In this document: in pieces, positions 17,871-26,201 of the stretch | Numbering within the stretch: the first letter of the stretch is position 1 | Layout: each line of letters opens with the position of its first letter | Source of the DNA: Arthrobacter sp. | Lineage (GTDB): Bacteria; Actinomycetota; Actinomycetes; Actinomycetales; Micrococcaceae | NCBI GenBank assembly: GCA_023264815.1 | Contig: JAHFUZ010000003.1 | Span: 62,001-126,000 of the forward strand | Length of the DNA: 64,000 bases | Reading direction: 5' to 3' | Made by a program: the position numbers and the translations under genes | The notes under the pieces: model-generated | Told to the model about the DNA's origin: nothing | Seen by the model: only the letters and a program-made list of their open reading frames with translations | Databases searched by the model: none

Positions 17871-19196
17871 TTACCGGCCCGGACCTAACCTGTCGAAACA
17901 CGTGTGCTGCAGGTGCGATCCGGGGGGACGGCGCCAGCCTTGCAGTCTGTCCCGGATCGCCGACATCCCGTGCAGGACTTCCTCGAAGCTGGTGCTCAAG
18001 GGCGAGAGTCCCACCCGGATGCCGCGCGGTGAACGGAAGTCTGGAATCACGTCCCTGTCCCACAGCGCCGCCACCGTCTCTTTGCTGAAGGCCGGGTGGT
18101 CCAGCGTGATGTGGCTGCCCCGAAGCGCCGGGTCGCGGGGCGACGCCAACTCCACGCCGAGCGGTTTGAGCCATGCATCATAAAGGTCCACGGCAAAGGC
18201 GGTCAGCGCAAGGGATTTCGCCCGGATGGCTGCCATGCCTGCTTCCTCTATGAGGTCCAGGGTCCCGCGCATGGCCAGCATCCCGAAAATAGCCGGAGTG
18301 CCGCTGAGGAAACCACGGATGCCGGGTGACGGTTCATAGCCCGGGCCCATCTCGAAGGCATCCTTGCGCCCCATCCAGCCCCAGATGGGTTGCCGGAGCG
18401 CGGGCAGGTGGCGGGAGTTGACGTAGGCGAAGGCCGGGGAGCCCGGTCCCCCGTTGAGGTATTTGTACGTGCACCCGGCCGCAAAATCAACGTCGGCGCC
18501 ATCGAGGTCCAGTTCCACGGAGCCGGCAGAATGGCACAGGTCCCAGACCACCAGCGCCCCCGCGCTGTGCGCGGCCTCCGTGATGGCACGCAGATCGGCC
18601 AGGAACCCGGAGCGGTACGCCACGTGGCTCAAAAGTACGACGGCGGTGCCGGGGCCGGTGGCGGCCCGCACCTGGTCAGGGGTCACCCCTGCTGCCGGAT
18701 CCGCCTCGATCCAGGTGAGGGTCAGGCCCTCCTCACGGGCGATCCCCTCGACGAGGTAGCGGTCCGTCGGAAAGTTGTCGGTATCCAGGACAATCTGGGT
18801 CCGGGCGGGATCGTCCACCGCTGCCAGCGCCGCCCGGATGAGTTTGTAGAGGACCACGGTGGTGGAGTCGGCGATGATGGTCTGGCCCGGAGCGGCTCCG
18901 AGGACCGCCCGGCCCAACTGGTCTCCGATGGCCTGTGGCAGGTCCAGCCATTCCTCATCCCAGCCGCGGATCAGCCGGCCGCCCCAGCCGTCCTGGATAA
19001 AGGCGCCGATGTCGGTCACGGTTCTTTTCAGCGGCCGGCCCAGGGAGTTGCCATCGAGGTAGGACAGGTCCGTGTCCGTGCCGATGAAAAGGCCGCGGCA
19101 GCGCGCCAACGGGTCTGCGGCATCAAGGTTCGCTGCGTGCTCCAGGAGGGCGGCGTCGTCGTGATTCCCCATCCCGGGGTCCGCGGCGCTGCTCAT
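17871..19196 (-). CDS. kynU: Kynureninase
   Basis: Kynureninase cleaves kynurenine to anthranilate and alanine with PLP. The 441-residue protein starts at ATG 19196, overlapping the kynA stop as ATGA; the longer open frame is a kynA shadow. The PLP lysine is Lys245 in CTYKYLNGGPGSPAF, with the preceding WDLCHSAG region supplying the cofactor aspartate. It ends 143 bases before rpsO. The C-terminal 20 residues are poorly conserved. Anthranilate could go to tryptophan recycling or to catechol-type breakdown; no such genes are nearby. Confidence 0.95.
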   Translation of the reverse strand: MSSAADPGMGNHDDAALLEHAANLDAADPLARCRGLFIGTDTDLSYLDGNSLGRPLKRTVTDIGAFIQDGWGGRLIRGWDEEWLDLPQAIGDQLGRAVLGAAPGQTIIADSTTVVLYKLIRAALAAVDDPARTQIVLDTDNFPTDRYLVEGIAREEGLTLTWIEADPAAGVTPDQVRAATGPGTAVVLLSHVAYRSGFLADLRAITEAAHSAGALVVWDLCHSAGSVELDLDGADVDFAAGCTYKYLNGGPGSPAFAYVNSRHLPALRQPIWGWMGRKDAFEMGPGYEPSPGIRGFLSGTPAIFGMLAMRGTLDLIEEAGMAAIRAKSLALTAFAVDLYDAWLKPLGVELASPRDPALRGSHITLDHPAFSKETVAALWDRDVIPDFRSPRGIRVGLSPLSTSFEEVLHGMSAIRDRLQGWRRPPGSHLQHTCFDRLGPGR

Positions 19197-20047
19197 TGGC
19201 CGATCTCCGTCCGTACCGCGAAAAGCTCCGGGAAAAAGGTGAGTTCGAGTGCCTTCTGCAGGAACGCGGCGCCGCTCGAGCCGCCCGTTCCGGATTTCAT
19301 GCCGATAGTGCGCTGGACCGTGCGGAGGTGCCGGAACCGCCACAGCTGGAAGTTGTCTTCAAGGTCAACAAGTTCTTCGCAGGCCTCGTAGGCTCCCCAG
19401 TTGTCCGCGGCGTTTTCGTAGATGTGCTTGAACAGCGGAACCAATTCCGGGCAGAACTCGTGGGCTCGGGTGACGTCCCGGTCCAGGACGGCGTGCGGCA
19501 CGTCGTAGCCCTGACGGGCCAGGTAGGAGAGGAATTCGTCGTAGATACTGGGCGCGTTGAGCACCTCGGTCAGCATGGCATGCGCGGCCGGATCGGATTC
19601 GAACACCGGAAGCATCTTGCGGTTCTTGTTGCCGAGGACAAATTCCACGGCACGGTACTGGCTGGACTGGAAGCCGGACGCATTGCCCAGGAACCCGCGG
19701 AACTGGGAATACTCGGTGGGCGTCAGCGTGGCCAGGACCGACCACTGTTCAGTAAGGGTTTTCTGGATGTGTTTGACGCGGGCGATGCCTTTGAGCGCCG
19801 AGCCGAGATCGTCGGCGCGCAGCCAGGCAGCCGCGCTACGGAGCTCGTGCAGCACCAGCTTCAGCCACAGCTCCGTAGTCTGGTGCTGGATGATGAACAG
19901 CAGTTCGTCATGGTGCTCGGGCTGGCTGACCGGCTGTTGTGCGCTCAGCAGCGTGGGCAACTGGAGATACGACGCGTAGCTCATCCGGGAACTGAAATCG
20001 CGGACGATTCCCTTGTCCAGCTTGCGGGTGTTTTTCTCAACAGTCAC
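19193..20047 (-). CDS. kynA: Tryptophan 2,3-dioxygenase
   Basis: This heme enzyme opens the indole ring of tryptophan to give N-formylkynurenine. The 284-residue protein has SYASYLQLPTLLSAQ (23-37), HHDELLFIIQHQTTELW with active-site residues near 45-61, and the C-terminal RHLRTVQRTIGMKSGTGGS holding the heme-ligand histidine and substrate loop. It is co-translated with kynU. The pathway needs an arylformamidase between the two steps, and none is visible in this window. Confidence 0.96.
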   Translation of the reverse strand: MTVEKNTRKLDKGIVRDFSSRMSYASYLQLPTLLSAQQPVSQPEHHDELLFIIQHQTTELWLKLVLHELRSAAAWLRADDLGSALKGIARVKHIQKTLTEQWSVLATLTPTEYSQFRGFLGNASGFQSSQYRAVEFVLGNKNRKMLPVFESDPAAHAMLTEVLNAPSIYDEFLSYLARQGYDVPHAVLDRDVTRAHEFCPELVPLFKHIYENAADNWGAYEACEELVDLEDNFQLWRFRHLRTVQRTIGMKSGTGGSSGAAFLQKALELTFFPELFAVRTEIGQ

Positions 20048-20100
20048 TGCGCTGCCTTCCTCGTCCTGGGCGCCCGCCGGGGTGTTACCGGCGGAACGGG

Positions 20101-21084
20101 TCAGCGCCTCGCCAGGAGATCGTGGGCCTGGATGACATCCAGCCTCATCTGGTCAACGAGAGCTTCCGGCCCACGGTATGCCACCATGCCGCGCAGGCGC
20201 GCCGTAAATTCCACCACAACTGTCTGGCCGTACAGATCGAAGTCCTCCACTGCTTCATGCGGGCGGTCGATCACATGGGCCTCGACCTGGCGGCTGACGC
20301 CGTCGAACGTGGGGTTCGAGCCAACGGAAATGGCGGCGGGCCAGCGCGTGCCGGCCTGGTCAACCAGCCAGCCCGCATAGATTCCGTCGGCGGGGATGAA
20401 GCCGCTGGCGTCGTGGGCGAGGTTGGCAGTGGGGAAACCGAGGGCGCGGCCCCGGGCTGCACCGTGCACCACTTCGCCGCGCATCCGGTGCGGACGCCCC
20501 AGCACGGCGGCCGCCGTGGCGACGTCGCCCTCCTGCAGAGCTTCGCGCACCCAGGTGGAGGAACAGCGGCGGTCTGTGCCGCCGTCGTTATGCAGCGGGT
20601 AGCCTTCCGAGCCGAACTCGCTGATGACCTGGACATCGAAGTTGAACTTCTCGCCCAGCTGCTTCATGGTTTCGAGGTCCCCGGAATTGCCCCGGCCGAA
20701 CCGGGCATCGTGGCCGATCACCACATGGCTGGCGTGCAGGCTGTCCACCAGGACCTGGCTGACAAATTCCTCGGGAGTCAGGGCGGCGAGGCTAAGCGAA
20801 TACTTCATGACCAGGATGCCGTCCAGGCCCAGCTCGCCCAGGGCCACCAGTTTGTCCTGGAGCCCCATGATCATTTCAGGGGCCGCCTCGGGACGGTGGA
20901 TCACCGACGGATGCGGGTCAAAGGTCACGGCCACGGCTTTGGTCCGGTTGAGGCGGGCCGAGCGAATGAGCTCGGAGAGTACCTGCTGGTGGCCGCGATG
21001 GACGCCGTCGAAATTACCGAAGGTGACAACGGAGGGACCAAAGTCCGCCGGGACCTCGGACGGATCGTTCCAGATGTAGACCAT
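20101..21084 (-). CDS. ribF: Bifunctional riboflavin kinase / FMN adenylyltransferase
   Basis: RibF makes FMN and then FAD. I start it at ATG 21084 (MVYIWNDPSEVP, 327 residues), because upstream frame is not conserved. The N-terminal FAD synthetase domain has GNFDGVHRGH (about 23-32) and the STWVREAL region; the C-terminal flavokinase domain starts near 195 with GRPHRMRGEVVHGAARGRALGFPTAN (the GFPTAN motif). It is part of the usual truB-ribF-rpsO order but here other genes intervene. Confidence 0.95.
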   Translation of the reverse strand: MVYIWNDPSEVPADFGPSVVTFGNFDGVHRGHQQVLSELIRSARLNRTKAVAVTFDPHPSVIHRPEAAPEMIMGLQDKLVALGELGLDGILVMKYSLSLAALTPEEFVSQVLVDSLHASHVVIGHDARFGRGNSGDLETMKQLGEKFNFDVQVISEFGSEGYPLHNDGGTDRRCSSTWVREALQEGDVATAAAVLGRPHRMRGEVVHGAARGRALGFPTANLAHDASGFIPADGIYAGWLVDQAGTRWPAAISVGSNPTFDGVSRQVEAHVIDRPHEAVEDFDLYGQTVVVEFTARLRGMVAYRGPEALVDQMRLDVIQAHDLLARR

Positions 21085-21338
21085 CACCCTCGCCTTATTT
21101 ACTGCCTGCACTGACGTCTTTCCGAACGCGCCGGCGCCGGAACTCTCTAAGATTACCCGCATTCAGCATGGATTCCGGACGCGGCAGGTGGCTCCGGCCT
21201 GCAGGGGTGGCATCGTGCCGGCGGGCCTAGTGGCCGGACAGGCGCCGGGACTACGATGCAAGGGCAGTCCTCCTACGGCGCGCCGGACGTGCCGTGACAA
21301 CCATGTCCGCGCACTGCCGCGGCGCGAAGGGACACACC

Positions 21339-22010
21339 ATGACCGAGATCCACGACCTCCTGAACCACATTGATGTCAATCAAATGGCGTCGCTGTTGGG
21401 CACCGACCCGGCCTCCGCGCAGTCAGCCGTCGAGGCGGCCCTGCCAACCCTGCTGGCGGGTCTGCACACCAACGCGCAGGCTCCGGACGGCGCTGCCTCG
21501 CTTCAGTCAGCGCTCGGCCAGCACCAGGATGGCCTGCTGGACGGCGGTGTGGACGTTAACCAGGTGGACACTGCCGACGGCGAAAAGATTGTGGGTCACG
21601 TGTTTGGCGGCCGGCAGGACCAGGTGGCGGCGCAACTGGCGGGCACTGCAGGGCTGGGCGGAATCGGCGGCGACCTGATCCGGAAGGCGCTGCCCATCCT
21701 GGCGCCGATCGTGATGTCCTACCTCGCCAACAAGATCTTCGGGCAGGGCGGCCAGGGTTCCGCAGGGGCCGCCGTCCCCGGCGGAACGGGCGAAGCCCAG
21801 GCTGGCGGCATTGACCTCGGCGGCATCCTGGGCGGCATCCTCGGAACCGGGGCCGGCGCAGGTGGAGCGGCGGGCTCCGGCCAGGGTTCGGTGCTGGACA
21901 GCATCCTGGGCAGCCTGGGCGGGTTGCCCGGCGGAGATGCCGCACCGCAGGAACGTGACAAGGATGGCGGCCTGGGCGGTCTGCTCGGCGGCCTCTTCGG
22001 CAAGAAGTAG
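21339..22010 (+). CDS. DUF937-domain protein with Gly-rich tail
   Basis: The 223-residue protein starts at ATG 21339 after a GAAGGGA site. Residues 1-130 match DUF937-type sequences (ASLLGTDPASAQSAVEAALPTLLAGL, then VFGGRQDQVAAQL and IRKALPILAPIVMSYLA). The rest is Gly/Ala-rich with repeats of GGILGGILG type and a short charged end. YidB-related proteins of this group are uncharacterised and helical. It is a single plus-strand gene whose stop lies 2 bases from the stop of the next minus-strand gene. Confidence 0.8.
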   Translation: MTEIHDLLNHIDVNQMASLLGTDPASAQSAVEAALPTLLAGLHTNAQAPDGAASLQSALGQHQDGLLDGGVDVNQVDTADGEKIVGHVFGGRQDQVAAQLAGTAGLGGIGGDLIRKALPILAPIVMSYLANKIFGQGGQGSAGAAVPGGTGEAQAGGIDLGGILGGILGTGAGAGGAAGSGQGSVLDSILGSLGGLPGGDAAPQERDKDGGLGGLLGGLFGKK

Positions 22011-22012
22011 GG

Positions 22013-22495
22013 CTAGTCCTGTTCGCCGGCCGGGCGCTGGCCCGGCCGGCGGCGGTACAGCCACACCAGGCCGAGGATGGGCAGGAGCAGCGGAATGAAC
22101 GCGTATCCCCGGCCAAAGAGTGACCAGACCGTTTCGTGCGGGAAGGCCACGGGGTCGAATACGCTGAGCGCGCCCACCACCACGACGCCCACAAGTTCAA
22201 CCAGCACGGCCACCAGCGAAACCCTGAACCAGGTGCGGCCGGCCTTGGCCAGGGAAACAGTGGCCACGAGGTACACGAACGCGGCGAAAGCGGACAGCAG
22301 GTACGCCAGCGGCGCCTCGGAGAACTTGGTCAGGATCTGGTAGCCGGCCCTGGCAGTGGCCGAGATGGCAAACACCGCGTAGACGGCGATCAGCAGCCGC
22401 CCCGGCCCGGTGTTGCGGGTGTCCTTGGCGGAGACGGTTGCGCTGTCCTGGGTCGCTTCGGAGTGCGGGGCTTTCATGTTGCGGGCTTCTTCCAT
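22013..22495 (-). CDS. Four-helix integral membrane protein, unknown function
   Basis: The 160-residue protein has a charged N-terminus of about 32 residues and four hydrophobic helices (about 33-52, 63-83, 92-112, 126-145), then a basic tail. No catalytic motif is visible. It starts 1 base after the preceding membrane protein gene stop, so the two are one unit following truB. I do not recognise a named family, although similar pairs appear beside truB in Arthrobacter relatives as far as I recall. Confidence 0.65.
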   Translation of the reverse strand: MEEARNMKAPHSEATQDSATVSAKDTRNTGPGRLLIAVYAVFAISATARAGYQILTKFSEAPLAYLLSAFAAFVYLVATVSLAKAGRTWFRVSLVAVLVELVGVVVVGALSVFDPVAFPHETVWSLFGRGYAFIPLLLPILGLVWLYRRRPGQRPAGEQD

Positions 22496-22496
22496 G

Positions 22497-22850
22497 TCAG
22501 TACCAGATCTGGTTCATTCGGGCGGCCATCACCAGGGCAGTGACACCGACGGCGGCCAGGACAAAGTTGCTCCAGCGGGTCCGTTCCAGGATGGCCCAGT
22601 ACACGGCGGCGGGCGGCAGCAACATGGCGGTGGCCAGGTAACCCCAGAACTCCCAGGCCTCCCCGGCGATGGGTTCGCCTGCCACCACCCTCACGATGGA
22701 GCCGACCAGATAGACGATCAGTGCCAGCTCGACGGCGGCCACGGACAGGATGGTGACGTCGTTGGGGGCCTTCTTGAGGATGCCGGCCACCAGGCAGATC
22801 CCGCTCGAGAGCAGGCCGACCACAAGGATGATGTAGAAAAAAGCATCCAT
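22497..22850 (-). CDS. Small integral membrane protein, unknown function
   Basis: A 117-residue protein made almost wholly of four hydrophobic helices (about 3-24, 33-56, 66-85, 93-112). It lies 3 bases downstream of the truB stop and 1 base upstream of the next membrane protein, so truB and both membrane genes form one operon. No motif points to a function; a heteromeric membrane complex with its neighbour is a reasonable guess only. Confidence 0.65.
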   Translation of the reverse strand: MDAFFYIILVVGLLSSGICLVAGILKKAPNDVTILSVAAVELALIVYLVGSIVRVVAGEPIAGEAWEFWGYLATAMLLPPAAVYWAILERTRWSNFVLAAVGVTALVMAARMNQIWY

Positions 22851-22853
22851 GCC

Positions 22854-23807
22854 CTAGGCGTCCCCCGCCGAAGCGCCACCAGGCGCCATCTTTCCGGGCT
22901 CAGATCCGCCGGGCGCGAAAACCAGCACGGGCTTGGCGAAGCTGCCGGCATCGGCCAGGAGTGCCACCAGGCTGCCGTCGGGCGCGAAGGCTGCCGCGGG
23001 GTGTTCTGCGGTGGCCGCCCCGGGGCTGCCGGCTGCCGCACCGGCCGCGATCCTCCGGCCGAAGGAAATCTCGGTGGTTTCCTCCGCTGTCAGTTCGCGG
23101 TTGGGCATCAGTGCCCGCGCCGCCTGCGACATTTCCAGGACGTCAAGTTCCTCGGCCAGCTGTTCAAGGGTCCGGGCCTGGTCAAGTGAGTACGGGCCCA
23201 CGTGGGTGCGGCGGAGCGCCGTGAGGTGCCCGCCCACCCCCAGCCCGTCGCCAAGGTCGCGGGCGAGTGCCCGGATGTACGTGCCGGAGGAACATTCCAC
23301 TGTGACGTCCACGTCCACCACGTCGGTGCCCGGCTCCCGCCGGATGCCATGGACGTCGAAGCGGTGGATGGTGACCGGACGCGCCGCGAGCTTCACGTCC
23401 TCGCCGGAACGTACCCTGGCGTAGGCGCGTTCCCCGTTGACTTTGATGGCGCTGACGCTGCTGGGCCGTTGCTGGATGTCGCCCGTCAGCGCGGTGACGC
23501 CGTCGAGGATTGCCTGGTCGGGGACGACGGCGGCATTGACGGCGGCGATGACGTCACCTTCGGCGTCGTCCGTGATGGTGGACTCGCCCAGGCGGATGGT
23601 GGCTGTGTACGTCTTGGAGGTACCCACGATGTAGGTCAGCAGGCGTGTGGCCTTGTTGATGCCCACCACCAGGACGCCTGTGGCCATGGGATCCAGGGTG
23701 CCAGCATGCCCCACTTTCCGGGTTCCGGCGATGCGCCGCATCCGGCCAACCACATCATGGCTGGTCCATCCCTGCGGTTTGTCCACTATTACCAGTCCAG
23801 AAAGCAC
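22854..23807 (-). CDS. truB: tRNA pseudouridine(55) synthase
   Basis: TruB makes the pseudouridine at position 55 of the tRNA T-loop. Starting at GTG 23807 (MLSGLVIVDKPQGWTSHD) gives 317 residues; the frame upstream is a shadow. The catalytic aspartate is Asp39 in HAGTLDPMATGVL, followed by KTYTATIRLG and the RALARDLG region. The C-terminal part is the PUA-like domain of actinobacterial TruB. It normally follows rbfA; here four unrelated genes sit between. Confidence 0.95.
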   Translation of the reverse strand: MLSGLVIVDKPQGWTSHDVVGRMRRIAGTRKVGHAGTLDPMATGVLVVGINKATRLLTYIVGTSKTYTATIRLGESTITDDAEGDVIAAVNAAVVPDQAILDGVTALTGDIQQRPSSVSAIKVNGERAYARVRSGEDVKLAARPVTIHRFDVHGIRREPGTDVVDVDVTVECSSGTYIRALARDLGDGLGVGGHLTALRRTHVGPYSLDQARTLEQLAEELDVLEMSQAARALMPNRELTAEETTEISFGRRIAAGAAAGSPGAATAEHPAAAFAPDGSLVALLADAGSFAKPVLVFAPGGSEPGKMAPGGASAGDA

Positions 23808-23877
23808 GCTTCCCAGTATATCGGCGCCGCAGCCGACCCCCGCCCAGGTCGGCCGGGCGGCGGTTAGGATGGCAGGC

Positions 23878-25041
23878 ATGCCTGAGCTTGCCGCGCACGC
23901 CCGCGACGTCCCTGTCAACCAGATCCGCGAAATCACGGAGGCCGCCTGGCGCACTCCGGGCGCAATAGTCCTCAGCATCGGCGAACCGGGCTTCCCGCTC
24001 CCCCGCCATGTCCTGGAGGCCGGCATCGCATGCCTGGACCGGGATGAGACCAACTACACGCCCAATGCTGGAATCCCGGCACTTCGCGAGGCCTTTGGCG
24101 TCAGGTTCCGCGAACGCGCCGGCCTGGACCCGCAGAGTATTGGCGCCGAACGCGTCTACGTGGTGGACGGCGCCCAGCAGGGGCTGCACTTTGCCATGAG
24201 CCTGCTGCTCTCCCCCGGCGACGAGGTGCTGATCCCCAACCCCGGGTACCCCACGTTCGCCATGACCGGCAGGCTGCTCAACGCCGTGCCAGTGGGCTAC
24301 CCGCTGTACCCGGACCACGACTTCCAGCCCAGGATCCAGGACCTGGAGGAGCTCATCACGGACCGGACCCGCGTCCTGGTCCTGAACTCACCGTCCAACC
24401 CGCTGGGCGCCGTTCTCGCTGAGGACCTCACCCGGGAACTCGTGAGCCTGGCCCGCCGGCACGACCTCTGGATCATTTCGGACGAATGCTACGAGGCGTT
24501 CACCTACGACGTGCCCCATGTCAGCCCGGCACGGTTCGACAGCGATGTCCCCGGCGAAGCCCGGGTGTTCACGTCCCTGACCCTTTCCAAAACATACGGC
24601 CTGACGGGGCTGAGGATCGGTGCGCTGATCTGCCCGCCGGGGCTGGAGAGGACCATGAACAACGTGATGGAGGCGATCGTCTCCTGCGTTGCCTCGCCGT
24701 CGCAGTATGCTGCGCTTGCAGCACTGACGGGTCCGCAGGACTACATCCGGGAGGCGCATGCCCATTATCGGGCCAACCGCGACGCTGCGTCAGCCGTGCT
24801 GGCGGCCAAAGGCATTCGCTATTTGAGCGCGCAGGGAGCGTTCTATCTTTGGGCCGACGTCTCCCACGCCAGCGGCGGCGACGTCCGCGCCTGGACCCGT
24901 ACGTTCCTGGCCGACTCCGGTGTGGCTCTCGCGCCGGGAACGGCTTTCGGGTCCATCGGCGAGGGCTGGGTGCGGATCGCCCTGTGCGGCGCACAGGCGG
25001 ACCTCGTTGAGGGGCTGGGCCGCTTGCCCGCAAACCGGTAG
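23878..25041 (+). CDS. PLP-dependent class I/II aminotransferase
   Basis: The 387-residue fold-type I aminotransferase has the PLP lysine Lys238 in SLTLSKTYGLTGLRIG, the SPSNPLG motif at 171-177 and the SDECYEAF cofactor segment at 201-208, plus the C-terminal arginine in GEGWVRIAL. This is the aspartate aminotransferase/AlaT-like group; substrate is unknown. ATG 23878 is favoured for its AGGA site, although ATG 23869 is also in frame. It is divergent from truB, 70 bases apart. Confidence 0.9.
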   Translation: MPELAAHARDVPVNQIREITEAAWRTPGAIVLSIGEPGFPLPRHVLEAGIACLDRDETNYTPNAGIPALREAFGVRFRERAGLDPQSIGAERVYVVDGAQQGLHFAMSLLLSPGDEVLIPNPGYPTFAMTGRLLNAVPVGYPLYPDHDFQPRIQDLEELITDRTRVLVLNSPSNPLGAVLAEDLTRELVSLARRHDLWIISDECYEAFTYDVPHVSPARFDSDVPGEARVFTSLTLSKTYGLTGLRIGALICPPGLERTMNNVMEAIVSCVASPSQYAALAALTGPQDYIREAHAHYRANRDAASAVLAAKGIRYLSAQGAFYLWADVSHASGGDVRAWTRTFLADSGVALAPGTAFGSIGEGWVRIALCGAQADLVEGLGRLPANR

Positions 25042-25076
25042 GCGCGGCACCGATGGTCGTTGTGCAGGACAGGCCC

Positions 25077-25511
25077 CTAGCCTCGTCCGGCCAGCGCCGA
25101 GTCGAGCCAGGAGCGCAGGGCGGCTGCCGGTGCCGCGCCGGCTTGCTTGGCCAGCACTTTGCCCCCGTCCATAACCATCAAGGTGGGAATGGCCTGGACA
25201 TCAAACCGGCGGGAAAGCCGCGGTGCCCGGTCAACATCCACCTTGACGAGTTTGAATGCCCCGGCGCGTTCGGTGGCCAGCTTGTCCAGGACCGGGCTCA
25301 CCATGCGGCAGGGCCCGCACCAGGCCGCCCAGAAGTCCACGAGCACGGGGACCGGTGATTGCTCGGCGATCACAGCGAAGTCGTCGTCCCCCGCCGCCGC
25401 AATCCACGGCAAGCCCTGCTTGCAATTCGCACACCGCGGACGCCCGGCCGCGGCGGCCGGGACCCTGTTGGTCTTGCCACAGCCCGGGCATTTGATCAGT
25501 GAGGGTTCCAC
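25077..25511 (-). CDS. trxC: Thioredoxin 2-type protein with N-terminal zinc motif
   Basis: The 144-residue protein joins an N-terminal four-cysteine zinc motif (Cys8, Cys11, Cys27, Cys30) to a thioredoxin domain with active site WCGPC at 64-68 and the cis-Pro region AIPTLMV. This is the architecture of E. coli thioredoxin 2 (TrxC), an oxidative-stress disulfide reductase. The GTG start at 25511 follows a GGGAGGT site by 5 bases. It lies 14 bases downstream of the deaminase gene and is probably co-transcribed. Confidence 0.88.
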   Translation of the reverse strand: MEPSLIKCPGCGKTNRVPAAAAGRPRCANCKQGLPWIAAAGDDDFAVIAEQSPVPVLVDFWAAWCGPCRMVSPVLDKLATERAGAFKLVKVDVDRAPRLSRRFDVQAIPTLMVMDGGKVLAKQAGAAPAAALRSWLDSALAGRG

Positions 25512-25525
25512 GGGTACCTCCCGGT

Positions 25526-26011
25526 TCAGTATTCGGTACGGTCGGCGGTTGCCCGCCATGCGTCGAAGGGGGCTTCCGACGTCGGAATCCCGTGGTGTGC
25601 CACGGGCAGCAGTTCCTGCCTGGTGCCGTTGAAATAGTCGTAGAACACGGCGTCGTCGAACCCCGCAGCTGCTGCGCCGTGCCGGTCGGCGGCGTAGTAA
25701 ACGCGGTCGATCCTCGCCCACAGCGCGGCGGACAGGCAGAGCGGGCACGGTTCACAGCTGGTGTAAAGGACGGCGCCGGTAAGGTCAAAGTTGGAGCATG
25801 CAGTGGCCGCCTTGCGGATGGCCACCACTTCAGCGTGGGCGGTGGGATCGTTGTCCCGGGTGACCCGGTTGACGCCTTCGTGGACGCGGCCGTCCGGCGT
25901 CACTACCAGTGCGCCGAACGGTCCGCCGCCCTCTGCAACGTTGCGGATGGCCAGCTGAACGGCCTGTTCCAGGTATCGGGGGGCATCATGGCGATCGCTC
26001 GGCTCGGTCAT
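25526..26011 (-). CDS. Nucleoside/guanine deaminase-like zinc enzyme
   Basis: The 161-residue cytidine-deaminase-fold protein has HAE (His59-Glu61) and PCPLC (Cys89, Cys92), which bind zinc and the catalytic water. The late AGFDDAVFYDYF segment resembles B. subtilis guanine deaminase GuaD, which converts guanine to xanthine, so that is the favoured activity; adenosine-type or other substrates are possible. It leads a two-gene unit with the thioredoxin gene, and no other purine-degradation gene is nearby. Confidence 0.8.
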   Translation of the reverse strand: MTEPSDRHDAPRYLEQAVQLAIRNVAEGGGPFGALVVTPDGRVHEGVNRVTRDNDPTAHAEVVAIRKAATACSNFDLTGAVLYTSCEPCPLCLSAALWARIDRVYYAADRHGAAAAGFDDAVFYDYFNGTRQELLPVAHHGIPTSEAPFDAWRATADRTEY

Positions 26012-26201
26012 AGCTTGATCCTAGCCATCACCGGGTATGGCAGTCGAAAAATAGGGGGCGCCGAAGGGGGAATTTCCGTCGACGCCGGCTGTCCCGGGGG
26101 ACTAATCTGGCGCCGGGGGGTTCTCGATAAATTCACATCAACTCTGGTCTCATTGCCCAGCCCCCTCAGCGGGGCGGCGCACCTCAATTCCGGAGGATGC
26201 A

